Shown here piece after piece: positions 1-7,405 of a stretch of DNA of 64,000 nucleotides. Positions within the stretch are counted from its first letter, which is position 1. The number at the start of each line of letters is the position of its first letter. The DNA comes from Chitinophaga oryzae. Its GTDB lineage: Bacteria > Bacteroidota > Bacteroidia > Chitinophagales > Chitinophagaceae. The DNA is taken from the NCBI RefSeq assembly GCF_012516375.2, contig NZ_CP051204.2:3782001-3846000 (forward strand), read 5' to 3'. The notes beneath the pieces are model-generated. The model did no database searches and was not told where the DNA came from. It saw only the letters and a list, made by a program, of their open reading frames with translations. Both the position numbers and the translations under genes were made by a program.

Positions 1-285
1 GCGCCGGAAACAGCCTGGCTGGACGCTGCCAAAGTAAGCTTCCCGCTGATTTTGCGTAAATGGAAACAGGGGGATTATTTTTATCCGCTCGGAATGCCTA
101 AAAAGAAAAAGATCAGCCGCTTCCTGATAGATCAGAAACTGTCGCTGCCTGACAAGGAAAAAGTGTGGGTGATAGAGTCTGCCAAAAGAATCATCTGGGT
201 GGTAGGCATGCGTATCGACGATCGCGTCAAGATCACCACAGGAACGGAAAACATCATTGCCATAGAATTAAAAACCCGGGACTAG
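1..285 (+). CDS. tilS: tRNA(Ile)-lysidine synthase TilS, C-terminal part
   Basis: The reading frame is open from base 1, so only the last 94 residues are present. They match the C-terminal domain of TilS: W-x-x-GD-x-F-x-PLGM followed by a lysine run (KKKK) and a segment ending [12 protein letters not shown], the usual TilS tail. TilS attaches lysine to C34 of the AUA-reading tRNA-Ile in the cytoplasm, using ATP. The N-terminal PP-loop ATPase lies outside the window. The first start codon available inside (TTG at 52) is internal to the domain and is not a real start. The last eight codons form one arm of a long hairpin with the region after the stop codon. Confidence 0.85.
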   Translation, partial: APETAWLDAAKVSFPLILRKWKQGDYFYPLGMPKKKKISRFLIDQKLSLPDKEKVWVIESAKRIIWVVGMRIDDRVKITTGTENIIAIELKTRD

Positions 286-309
286 CGCCCGGGTTTTTAA
301 TTCTATGGC
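259..309. terminator. 22-bp perfect inverted repeat over the tilS stop, likely bidirectional terminator
   Basis: Bases 259-280 and 288-309 are exact reverse complements, with a 7-base loop (281-287) that contains the tilS stop codon TAG. A G/C core of six pairs is flanked by A-runs on one side and T-runs on the other, so it would work as an intrinsic terminator in both directions. It sits between convergent tilS (+) and the rhomboid gene (-). Confidence 0.8.
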
Positions 310-341
310 GCGGGAGATCATTTCCCGCAACTGAAATATCA

Positions 342-950
342 TTACGGCCGGTGCAGCAGGAGGTCTATGAAGCGGGCGCCCAGCTCCGGGTGGAAAATCA
401 GCGGAAACACAAGGCCGAAAACAGCTCCCCAGAAGTGCGCGTCATGGTTGATGTTGCCGCCCCCTTTCCTGGAAAGGTATGCGGAAAGGGCCAGGAACAG
501 CACCCCGTAAAGAACAGCCGGCATCTTAATGAAAAAGAATACGCCGATCTGCGCCCACGGCTCTACCATGATAAAGGTGAAAAGCACCGCGGAAATAGCT
601 CCTGAAGCGCCCAGCGAAGCATAGTAGGAGTTGTTGCGGTGTTTGAGAAAAGAAGGAATATCGGATACGATAATGCCCAACAAATAATACAACGGATACA
701 TCAGCTTAAAGCCAAACAAAGCCCTGAAAACATCTTCCACATAAGGCCCAAAGAAAAAGAGGGTCAGCATATTGAAAATCAGGTGCGTATAATCGGCATG
801 TACGAACCCGGAGGTAATAAACCGGTAATACTCGTTACGGTTTTTTACCATGTATGGTTGCATCGTCAGCTTATCCAGCTGGTCATAATTGTTCAATGCG
901 GTGTAGGAAATCAGGCAGGTAACAATGATAATAATAATACTGACGGACAT
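342..950 (-). CDS. Rhomboid family intramembrane serine protease
   Basis: A 202-residue, six-helix membrane protein. Rhomboid marks are present in order: the HxxxxHLIFNM helix (H51, H56), the catalytic serine motif GASGA (S116) and the catalytic histidine in the last helix, HDAHFWGA (H172). Rhomboids cleave transmembrane substrates within the inner membrane; the substrate here cannot be told. The gene starts 29 bases after rlmH on the same strand, so the two are probably co-transcribed. Length is normal for a minimal bacterial rhomboid with no added domain. Confidence 0.88.
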   Translation of the reverse strand: MSVSIIIIIVTCLISYTALNNYDQLDKLTMQPYMVKNRNEYYRFITSGFVHADYTHLIFNMLTLFFFGPYVEDVFRALFGFKLMYPLYYLLGIIVSDIPSFLKHRNNSYYASLGASGAISAVLFTFIMVEPWAQIGVFFFIKMPAVLYGVLFLALSAYLSRKGGGNINHDAHFWGAVFGLVFPLIFHPELGARFIDLLLHRP

Positions 951-979
951 AAGCTCAGAATGTTAGACTATAAATGTAA

Positions 980-1453
980 CTATTGATGATGATATTTTTC
1001 CCTGTTTAATACCGTATAGGCACGATACAGTTGTTCGGTAAAAATGAGCCGCACCAGCTGATGCGGAAAGGTGAGCGGCGACAGGGACAGCTGCAGCTGC
1101 GACCGTTGCAGCACGGACTGGTCGATGCCGAAGGCGCCGCCTATCAGGATGATCAGTTGCCGCGTGCCGGCATTGGTGCGCTGCTGCAGGAATTCTGAAA
1201 ACTGTACGGTCGTCATCATTTTCCCGCGTTCATCCAGCGCCAGCAGATAGTCGGTCGGTTGCAACAGGTCGAGGATGATTTTAGCCTCCTGCTTTTTCAG
1301 TTCAGGTACCGATAAACTGGCGGCCTGTTTGACCGTAGGGATCAGCTTCACCTCAAAATCCACGTAATGCTGTAACCTTTTTTGGAAGACGGCCATGCCC
1401 TCCCGAATGTAGGGGTCATGCTCCTTTCCGATGCTCCAGAGTTGAATTTTCAC
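980..1453 (-). CDS. rlmH: 23S rRNA (pseudouridine1915-N3)-methyltransferase RlmH
   Basis: 157 residues, the standard length. RlmH is a small SPOUT methyltransferase that uses SAM to methylate pseudouridine 1915 in helix 69 of assembled 70S ribosomes. Family motifs are clear: LDERGK (residues 73-78), the SAM-binding knot loop IGGAFG (104-109), and the C-terminal HQLVRLIFTEQLYRA (131-145) ending in YHH. First gene of a probable rlmH-rhomboid unit on the minus strand. Confidence 0.95.
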   Translation of the reverse strand: MKIQLWSIGKEHDPYIREGMAVFQKRLQHYVDFEVKLIPTVKQAASLSVPELKKQEAKIILDLLQPTDYLLALDERGKMMTTVQFSEFLQQRTNAGTRQLIILIGGAFGIDQSVLQRSQLQLSLSPLTFPHQLVRLIFTEQLYRAYTVLNREKYHHQ

Positions 1454-1527
1454 TTGTAATAATCATTAAACAACAGTTGTAAAAGTAAGTGTAAATCAGA
1501 AAATTGCAGAAAAAAAATAGGAAGAAT

Positions 1528-1557
1528 TTGGTATTTTCGAAAAAAGGCATACCTTTG
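1528..1557 (+). promoter_or_regulatory. Bacteroidota-type promoter of tRNA-Arg (copy 1)
   Basis: TTG at 1528-1530 and TACCTTTG at 1550-1557, 19 bases apart, match the Bacteroidota sigma-factor consensus TTG-N19-TAnnTTTG. The tRNA begins 18 bases after the -7 box. The same TTTGCAATCCC sequence runs into the leader at all three tRNA-Arg copies of this window. Confidence 0.75.
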
Positions 1558-1575
1558 CAATCCCATCACACAAAT

Positions 1576-1649
1576 GGCTGCGTAGCTCAACTGAATAGAG
1601 CATCTGACTACGGATCAGAAGGTTTCAGGTTTGAATCCTGACGCGGTCA
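1576..1649 (+). tRNA. tRNA-Arg(ACG), copy 1
   Basis: A 74-base cloverleaf. The acceptor stem pairs GGCTGCG with CGCGGTC (two G-U pairs). The D arm is GCTC/GAGC, the anticodon stem TCTGA/TCAGA with loop CTACGGA (anticodon ACG, G at position 37), and the T arm TCAGG/CCTGA with loop TTTGAAT. The CCA end is not encoded. It differs from the 44,446 copy only at position 37 and is identical to the 44,666 copy. Confidence 0.95.
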
Positions 1650-1654
1650 CAGAG

Positions 1655-1686
1655 AAAAGGTCACTTCATCGAAGTGACCTTTTTTA
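1655..1686 (+). terminator. Intrinsic terminator after tRNA-Arg copy 1
   Basis: A 13-bp stem (1655-1667 with 1671-1683), three-base loop, then a T run. It begins six bases after the tRNA end. Confidence 0.85.
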
Positions 1687-1840
1687 TTTCCCCCCCGAAA
1701 TAAACAAAACGAAGATCAATTGCTTTTTCTGCCCGGTTATCCGGCATCTCTTTACCAGGTTGCCGACAGGCGACCGGCAGCCATATTTCAGCGCGGTCAC
1801 TTATTTTCGTATTAAACGCAGATGTTAACCTTTACAACCT

Positions 1841-3040
1841 ATGATAATCAAGACCATTTCCTCCATAGTGCCCGGATATCGCGGGAACGGGAAACCGTTT
1901 GGCGCACTGGTCGCCACTGATACCATCCTTAAACACATTGGCAACGCAGATGAGCAGGCGCTGGATATTTTTGATACTGCATTTATCAGGGAAAAAATTG
2001 GTATTCATCATGTGGCGCTGACCAGCGACACTATTGAATGTATGAAGGTATTGTGGGACCACCGGTCAGACTGGACACCGGCACAAGCCTTCGCCTTTAG
2101 CCAGCACCAGTTTAACAGGGTGCTCTACGATATGCTGGCTGTGGCCATAGACGACTGCCTTGACCAGATGAAGCAAAAGCACACGCCTGACGGTACAATG
2201 CATATTTCGCATCATATTCACTTGACAGGCATCATGCATCCCTTTATTGAAGATGCGCTCTTCCGCGTGCGGGAAAAGTCGGGCATCAGGCTTACGCAGA
2301 CCTGTAACACTATTGTGATACAGCAGGGTTGTACTTCACTCCTCACTGCATTGCGCCTGAGTGAAACCTTATTAAAGGGAAACATTGTACCGGGAGCGCA
2401 CATATTGATAACCGCTGAGAACAATATGATCTCTAATACACATACATTGGCGCCGGGAAAAGCTAAACGGGAAAACATCAACGAATGGATCTACTCATCT
2501 ATTTTCGGGGAAGCTGTGGCTGCCTGCCTGGTGAGCGATCAGCAGGCAGGCGATGATGTTCCGGAATGCAGCGGGCCGTCAGGCTGGGAAGTGACCGCCC
2601 TCCGGGAAAACGTGTTGCTGGAAGACTGGCGGTTGAAATATGTTTACAGCGCGGAACGCGCAGACACCTATATGCATGTGCGCGCCCGTGAAGTACCGGA
2701 TACCTACTATCTGGGCATAACAAAAGCGCTGGCAGCTGCCGTTCAGCTGAGCGGAGGCCTCGACCATATATTCCGGATATGCCTGCATGAGTCCAACCCC
2801 GGCTTACTGATCAGGGTCGCCGACGGAGCGGGCATCCCTCATGAGATGATACCCTCTACCTGCGCGGAAATCGGCACGTTAGCGGGGGTGTCTTCCTTCC
2901 TGTTGCTGGATATAGTGAACAGGGAATTCCTGAGGCTGCGTGCTGAAGGAAAGGAGGTGGACGATAAAGTGGTGATGGCGTCTGTCGGCGAAGGTTATAG
3001 TAAAATGCTTTCAGGTTATGTTTGTCTCACTGCTTTATAA
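1841..3040 (+). CDS. KAS III-like thiolase-fold condensing enzyme
   Basis: 399 residues, somewhat longer than FabH (about 320). KAS III enzymes join an acyl-CoA to malonyl-ACP or a related nucleophile. A catalytic-cysteine segment is visible (QQGCTS, C164), as is a histidine segment (LHESNP, H316) in the place of the FabH HQAN motif. The usual YGNTS segment that carries the active-site Asn reads AEIGTLAGVSS here, so the Asn seems replaced. The end GEGYSKMLSGYV is like the family's closing glycine-rich strand. The ATG of the next gene overlaps the stop codon (TAATG), so the two are translationally coupled. Placement upstream of an SDR, peptide precursors, an oxoamine synthase and an NRPS suggests a role in specialised metabolism, not housekeeping fatty acid synthesis. 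Substrate unknown. Confidence 0.75.
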   Translation: MIIKTISSIVPGYRGNGKPFGALVATDTILKHIGNADEQALDIFDTAFIREKIGIHHVALTSDTIECMKVLWDHRSDWTPAQAFAFSQHQFNRVLYDMLAVAIDDCLDQMKQKHTPDGTMHISHHIHLTGIMHPFIEDALFRVREKSGIRLTQTCNTIVIQQGCTSLLTALRLSETLLKGNIVPGAHILITAENNMISNTHTLAPGKAKRENINEWIYSSIFGEAVAACLVSDQQAGDDVPECSGPSGWEVTALRENVLLEDWRLKYVYSAERADTYMHVRAREVPDTYYLGITKALAAAVQLSGGLDHIFRICLHESNPGLLIRVADGAGIPHEMIPSTCAEIGTLAGVSSFLLLDIVNREFLRLRAEGKEVDDKVVMASVGEGYSKMLSGYVCLTAL

Positions 3041-3801
3041 TGATCTCTATGCCATTACTTACCGGAAAAGTAGCCGTTGTAACAGGCGCCAGCAGCGGAA
3101 TCGGAAGGGCCATCGCTGTTTTATACGCCGGCGAAGGCGCTACGGTGGTGCTGGCATCAAGGAATGAAGACAACGGGAGGGTAGTAGCCGGTGAGATCCT
3201 TGCGGCGGGCGGGGACGCCGTATTTATAAAAACAGATGTAAGCAACGAAAGAGACTGCGAAAGGCTGATCAAAGAAACCGTTCGTCTTTACGGGCGACTG
3301 GATATCGCCTGTAACAACGCCGGTACTATGGGACCTGCAAAACCCGTGGGCCGTTTATCTGCTGATGATTGGAGGCATGTTATGGATGTTAACCTGCACG
3401 GCGTGTTTTACTGTATGCATTACGAAATCAACAGCATGTTGCCTCATAACAGCGGGGTGATTATCAATATTGGCTCTATCGCTTCCCAGGTAGGGTTTAA
3501 AAACCTGGGCGCCTATGCGGCAGCGAAACACGGCCTGCTGGGACTCACCAAAACTGCTGCATTAGAGTACGCCGAAAATGGTATCCGCATCAACGCTATA
3601 GGACCGGGCACCATTGATACGCCTATGGCGCGGTCCTATACGAGCCCGGACAAATATGCGCAGTTCCGGAAAGTCTATCCGGTGAAACGGTATGGACTGC
3701 CCGAAGAAGTTGCGGGGCTGGCATTGTGGTTAGCCTCGGACTATGCATCCTTTGTTACAGGGGCGTTTATCCCGGTGGACGGTGGCTACACGGCGCAATA
3801 G
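3040..3801 (+). CDS. Short-chain dehydrogenase/reductase (FabG-like)
   Basis: 253 residues from the ATG that overlaps the upstream stop codon. A second ATG at 3049 is also possible; a longer TTG-initiated frame from 3022 is less likely. Classical SDR features: TGASSGIG cofactor loop (residues 15-22), NNAG (92-95), catalytic S146 and Y159xxxK163, and the closing VDGGYTAQ. It would use NAD(P)H to reduce a ketone or oxidise an alcohol in the cytoplasm. Coupling to the KAS III-like gene suggests reduction of its beta-keto product, which is inference. Confidence 0.88.
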   Translation: MISMPLLTGKVAVVTGASSGIGRAIAVLYAGEGATVVLASRNEDNGRVVAGEILAAGGDAVFIKTDVSNERDCERLIKETVRLYGRLDIACNNAGTMGPAKPVGRLSADDWRHVMDVNLHGVFYCMHYEINSMLPHNSGVIINIGSIASQVGFKNLGAYAAAKHGLLGLTKTAALEYAENGIRINAIGPGTIDTPMARSYTSPDKYAQFRKVYPVKRYGLPEEVAGLALWLASDYASFVTGAFIPVDGGYTAQ

Positions 3802-3827
3802 ATCAGGTTCAATGTCCGGAAGGCCGT

Positions 3828-4010
3828 TTAACATCTGGCAGTCTGACAGGTGGTCCTGGTATTACAGATGATAGCCTGCGTGGCACACATACAGTCGCTC
3901 GGCAGTGTAGCGCCGCCAACTATCCCTGCCTGCTTTTCATTGCTTAAAGCAGCGATACTGATTTTTCCCAGCAACAATTTTTTTACGGAGCCGGCTTTTA
4001 CTTTTTTCAT
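3828..4010 (-). CDS. RiPP precursor peptide (lanthipeptide-like leader, GG site), copy 1
   Basis: 60 residues on the strand opposite to its neighbours. The lysine-rich leader (MKKVKAGSVKKLLLGKISIA...) ends in VGG at residues 31-33 and is followed by a 27-residue tail with five Cys and many Thr/Ser. This layout matches the Bacteroidota class I lanthipeptide-type precursors (pinensin-like leader), where Thr/Ser are dehydrated and linked to Cys. It ends 26 bases from the convergent SDR. No modifying enzyme is adjacent. The core differs from the two plus-strand peptides, so the product would be distinct. The family call rests on leader and core pattern only. Confidence 0.7.
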   Translation of the reverse strand: MKKVKAGSVKKLLLGKISIAALSNEKQAGIVGGATLPSDCMCATQAIICNTRTTCQTARC

Positions 4011-4317
4011 AACGCATGAGTTGATGAACCGCTAAGGTAAAAGCTGTTGCTGCGGGTTTCCTTCAGTGTGAAAGGAGGCGTACACAGGATAATTACGGAA
4101 TGTTGCAGCGGCGACAGGGATAAATATTTCTGCTGCGAAAAACAGAAAGATATTTAGAATAATGTATGGAAGCGCGGGACTACTGCATACCTCCTGCAGG
4201 TACAAAGGCGATATTTATATTTCACCTGAAAGCTTTCCGCGGCCCTATGGTATTACCTGTGTTCTTACCTGTATGACAAACAGTATGTTGATAATATCTC
4301 ACCTAAAACCCTTCGTT
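4011..4317. other. Divergent intergenic region between precursor genes
   Basis: 307 bases between the start codons of the minus-strand and plus-strand precursor genes. It should hold both promoters. I see no confident TTG-N19-TAnnTTTG pair. An open frame (from 4162) runs through it in phase with the plus-strand precursor, but its translation is unlike a leader peptide and the lysine-rich start at 4318 is clearly the real one. Confidence 0.5.
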
Positions 4318-4536
4318 ATGAAAAAGAAAAAAGTGAATCTTTCCAAACTCACCCTGAACAAAGAAGTAATCGGTAATTTATCCCAGGAAAAGATAACCGG
4401 CGGTATCTCTTCTCCGCGGCTTACCTGTCTGCGTACTTGTCTGCAAACCTGCCTGGACAGTTGCTTTTGCACTGAGATTTCCCAGTTTCAGAATTCCTGT
4501 GAGACAGGCTGCAACACTACGGTGATATGCCCCTGA
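4318..4536 (+). CDS. RiPP precursor peptide (lanthipeptide-like leader, GG site), copy 2
   Basis: 72 residues from the ATG at 4318. Leader MKKKKVNLSKLTLNKEVIG... closes with TGG at residues 27-29. The 43-residue core holds eight Cys, seven Thr and five Ser. The first half repeats a Thr/Ser-Cys step every four residues (LTC, RTC, QTC, DSC), and five of eight Cys directly follow Ser or Thr. The leader is nearly the same as that of the next peptide while the cores diverge, the usual sign of paralogous RiPP precursors sharing one set of enzymes. The enzymes must be elsewhere. Disulfide-rich or other thioether products are alternatives to lanthionine. Confidence 0.78.
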   Translation: MKKKKVNLSKLTLNKEVIGNLSQEKITGGISSPRLTCLRTCLQTCLDSCFCTEISQFQNSCETGCNTTVICP

Positions 4537-4576
4537 TATGAAGTACAACCTCAATGATTAACCCAAATCTTACACT

Positions 4577-4783
4577 ATGAAAAAGAAAAAACTGAACCTT
4601 CCCAAACTTTCATTGAACAAAGAAGTCATCGGCCAGTTGTCCCAGGATAAAATAATGGGCGGAGCAACGGTATTGGAGAACACCTGTCGCCGGTCGTGCT
4701 TTCAATCCTGCATCACCTGTTTTGTCACCTGTCTTAACTGCGTGACGCTGGACGTTTCCTGCCCGGTAACAGCCTGCAAATAA
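4577..4783 (+). CDS. RiPP precursor peptide (lanthipeptide-like leader, GG site), copy 3
   Basis: 68 residues, 40 bases after copy 2 and probably in the same transcript. Leader MKKKKLNLPKLSLNKEVIG... ends in MGG at 27-29, and 22 of the first 29 positions or more match copy 2. The 39-residue core again has eight Cys, six of them preceded by Ser or Thr (NTC, RSC, QSC, ITC, VTC, VSC). Conserved Cys number with changed spacing suggests two related but different ring patterns. A hairpin terminator follows at 4829. Confidence 0.78.
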   Translation: MKKKKLNLPKLSLNKEVIGQLSQDKIMGGATVLENTCRRSCFQSCITCFVTCLNCVTLDVSCPVTACK

Positions 4784-4828
4784 AAACTGCATGTCTGCGA
4801 AATCTGATCAGTAGCGTGAGCTTAAAGC

Positions 4829-4858
4829 GGGTGTCTCAACAGTTATTTTGAGACACCC
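4829..4858. terminator. Terminator between precursor 3 and the UvrA-like gene
   Basis: An 11-bp perfect stem, GGGTGTCTCAA (4829-4839) with its complement at 4848-4858, and an 8-base loop. It lies between convergent genes and can serve both. Confidence 0.7.
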
Positions 4859-4866
4859 TCTTCTTG

Positions 4867-7122
4867 TTACGACAGCACTGATCCGCGCAAATGCACACCT
4901 GTGTAGGAATCCGGCCGTGCTGTCAGGGCTTCCGGCGTGCCTTCAAATAAAACTTTCCCGCCTTTATGCCCGCCTTCAGGGCCCATGTCGATGATCCAGT
5001 CGGCCTGTTTGATCACCTCCAGGTTGTGTTCTATCACCACAACGGTATTGCCTTTTTCTACCAGTCCGTCTATCAGCTGCACCAGCCTTCCCACATCCGA
5101 AAGATGCAGACCGGTGGTAGGTTCATCCATTACATATATACTGCCTTTTTTATGCAGTTCGCTGGCGAGTTTGATCCGCTGGCATTCTCCGCCGGACAAA
5201 GTACTTAGCGGCTGGCCGAGCGTCAGGTATTCCAGGCCTACTTCGATCATACTATCCAGTTTGCGGCAAATGTCTTTGGCAGTAAAAAAGCTCCGGGCTT
5301 CACTGACCGTCATGGCCAGTACGTCGGAGATGGATTTTCCATTGAAATGGTAGGCCAGTACTTCTTCTTTGTAACGTTTGCCTTCACAGACCTCGCACGG
5401 TGTTTTCACACCTTCCAGGAAAGCCAGGTCTGTATAGATTACGCCGCTTCCCTGGCAGTTTTCGCAGGCTCCTTTGGAATTAAAGGAGAACAGGGAGGCA
5501 TCGACCTTGTTGGCGGTGGCAAATGCTTTCCGGATCAAATCCATGGTACCGGTATAGGTAGCCGGATTGGACCTGGTAGACGTACCTACGGGCGATTGGT
5601 CAATCACTACCGCCTGCGGATAAGTACTCAGAAACGCATGATGGATAAGCGAGCTTTTGCCTGAGCCGGCAACGCCTGTCACTACTGTCAATACGCCTTC
5701 GGGTATATTGACGCTGACGTTATGAAGATTGTTGGCGTTGGCGTTAGTAATTGGAAACTGGCCTCTTGGCGACCGGCATGCCGTTTTCAGCGGGAGGCTG
5801 TGCTTCAGATATTTTCCGGTCAGCGTATCGGAATGCAGTAACCCCTCCAGTTCGCCTTCGTACATGATCCGCCCGCCCTGGGTGCCTGCATGGGGACCCA
5901 CGTCTACAATATGATCAGCGATGCGGATCACATCGGGATCATGTTCCACCACAATCACGGTATTACCTTTATCACGGAGCTTTTGGAGCAGTCCATTCAG
6001 CCGGTATACATCTCTCGGATGCAGTCCTACGCTGGGCTCATCAAAGATATACAGCACGTCAGTGAGACTGCTGCTGAGATGTTTTACCATCTTCACCCTT
6101 TGCGATTCTCCGCCGGAGAGCGTATCTGTCTCCCTGTTCAGCGTCAGGTATTCCAATCCCATGTCCACCAGGTGTTGTAACCGTTCTGTCAGCGTCCGGA
6201 CCATCGGTGCTGCCACCGCGTCGTCAATTTCCTTTAGAAAGGTAATCAGTTCACCTGCCTCCATCGCAGAAAGTTCAGCGATATTATATCCTTTGATCCT
6301 GCACGACAATGCGGCCTCATTGAGGCGGGCGCCTTTGCAGGAAGGGCAGGGGCCTTCCTGCAGATAAGGCCGGATCATTTTCTGTGTCCGGTCGGACAGT
6401 GTTTTAATGTCACGGCGGATATAGGCCCTTTCGAACTTTTCTATCACCCCCATATAGGTGGCATTCATGTTCCCTTCGCCGAGACGGAGTTTGAACTTCC
6501 GGGGCTGGCTGTACAGCAGCAGCTCCATTTCTTCTTCGGAATAGTCCGCCAGCTTTTTGTCCACATCGAAAAAGCCGCTGTGCGCGTACATGTCTTTCTC
6601 CCAGGTTGCCAGTCCGGGTGCCTGTATGGCGCCTTCTTTCAGTGATTTGCTGCGATCTATGAATTTCGAAGCATCGAATCCGAGTTTGCGTCCCCTGCCA
6701 CCGCATTGCGGACACATGCCCTGGGGATCGTTGAAAGAAAAAGCGTTGGCATAACCAACATACGGTTTGCCGATGCGGGAGAAAAGTACCCGCAATACAG
6801 GAGATATATCCGTGATGGTACCCATGGTAGAATGAGATCCTCCGCCCAGGCGCTTCTGATCTACCACAATGGCCATGCTCAGCCTGTCAATAGAATCAGC
6901 GTCCGGCTGGGGGAATTTAGGCAACAGCGAACGGATGAACATACTGAAATTCTCGTACAGCTGGCGTTGGGCTTCCGTGGCAATAGTGTCAAACACTATC
7001 GAAGATTTACCGGACCCCGATACACCTGTAAAGATGGTGATCTTTCGTTTAGGAAGGCGCAGGTCAACATTTTTCAGGTTGTTCTCCCTGGCCCCGCGGA
7101 TTTCAATAAATTCTGGTATCAT
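4867..7122 (-). CDS. UvrA-like ABC ATPase lacking the UvrB-binding region
   Basis: 751 residues from the ATG at 7122, where the family N-terminus (MIPEFIEIRGARENNLKNVDL) begins; an upstream in-frame ATG at 7251 would add 43 atypical residues. Two ABC modules: Walker A GVSGSGKS (33-40) with signature LSGGESQR, and Walker A GVAGSGKS with signature LSGGECQR, plus zinc-knuckle pairs (CPQC...; CENC...CEVC). Canonical UvrA is about 940 residues. Here the stretch after the first Walker A passes almost directly to the CPQCGGRG zinc motif, so the UvrB-binding and insertion domains are missing. Short UvrA homologues of this type (DrrC/UvrA2 kind) are known beside antibiotic genes as DNA-acting drug resistance factors. 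Position inside a biosynthetic island makes self-protection plausible, not proven. Confidence 0.85.
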   Translation of the reverse strand: MIPEFIEIRGARENNLKNVDLRLPKRKITIFTGVSGSGKSSIVFDTIATEAQRQLYENFSMFIRSLLPKFPQPDADSIDRLSMAIVVDQKRLGGGSHSTMGTITDISPVLRVLFSRIGKPYVGYANAFSFNDPQGMCPQCGGRGRKLGFDASKFIDRSKSLKEGAIQAPGLATWEKDMYAHSGFFDVDKKLADYSEEEMELLLYSQPRKFKLRLGEGNMNATYMGVIEKFERAYIRRDIKTLSDRTQKMIRPYLQEGPCPSCKGARLNEAALSCRIKGYNIAELSAMEAGELITFLKEIDDAVAAPMVRTLTERLQHLVDMGLEYLTLNRETDTLSGGESQRVKMVKHLSSSLTDVLYIFDEPSVGLHPRDVYRLNGLLQKLRDKGNTVIVVEHDPDVIRIADHIVDVGPHAGTQGGRIMYEGELEGLLHSDTLTGKYLKHSLPLKTACRSPRGQFPITNANANNLHNVSVNIPEGVLTVVTGVAGSGKSSLIHHAFLSTYPQAVVIDQSPVGTSTRSNPATYTGTMDLIRKAFATANKVDASLFSFNSKGACENCQGSGVIYTDLAFLEGVKTPCEVCEGKRYKEEVLAYHFNGKSISDVLAMTVSEARSFFTAKDICRKLDSMIEVGLEYLTLGQPLSTLSGGECQRIKLASELHKKGSIYVMDEPTTGLHLSDVGRLVQLIDGLVEKGNTVVVIEHNLEVIKQADWIIDMGPEGGHKGGKVLFEGTPEALTARPDSYTGVHLRGSVLS

Positions 7123-7354
7123 GCAGGCATAAAATTTTGAGGAGATGTAAAGTAAAAAAAATAACCGGATTAACAGCTGCTTTTTGCAGTTGCTGCCTGA
7201 TGACAATTTACAGTCAGTTGGTTTAGGTTTGCCATTGTTACTGTTAACCATTTTTAGAAAGAATACTAAACCTGTAAAACCCTTTATTCTCCGAAGGCCA
7301 TAGTGCCATAAATACCCGCATCTGACCCATACTTGTTTGCCTGGCCGGTAGCTG

Positions 7355-7384
7355 TTGCCCGGCGTACTAATGCATTTTTATTTG
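7355..7384 (+). promoter_or_regulatory. Candidate promoter for the oxoamine synthase-NRPS operon
   Basis: TTG at 7355-7357 and TTTATTTG at 7377-7384 are 19 bases apart, one base off the TAnnTTTG consensus, and end 21 bases before the start codon at 7406. The rest of the 283-base gap between the divergent UvrA-like and oxoamine synthase genes shows no other clear element. Confidence 0.4.
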
Positions 7385-7405
7385 TTGACCTAAAAATTCA
7401 AATCT

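Noticed and set aside
4162..4317. Upstream extension of the second RiPP precursor
   Set aside because: The extra 52 residues do not resemble a leader, while the KKKK start at 4318 matches its paralogue exactly.
7122..7251. 43-residue N-terminal extension of the UvrA-like protein
   Set aside because: UvrA proteins start close to the IEIRGARENNLKN segment; the extension is unlike the family.
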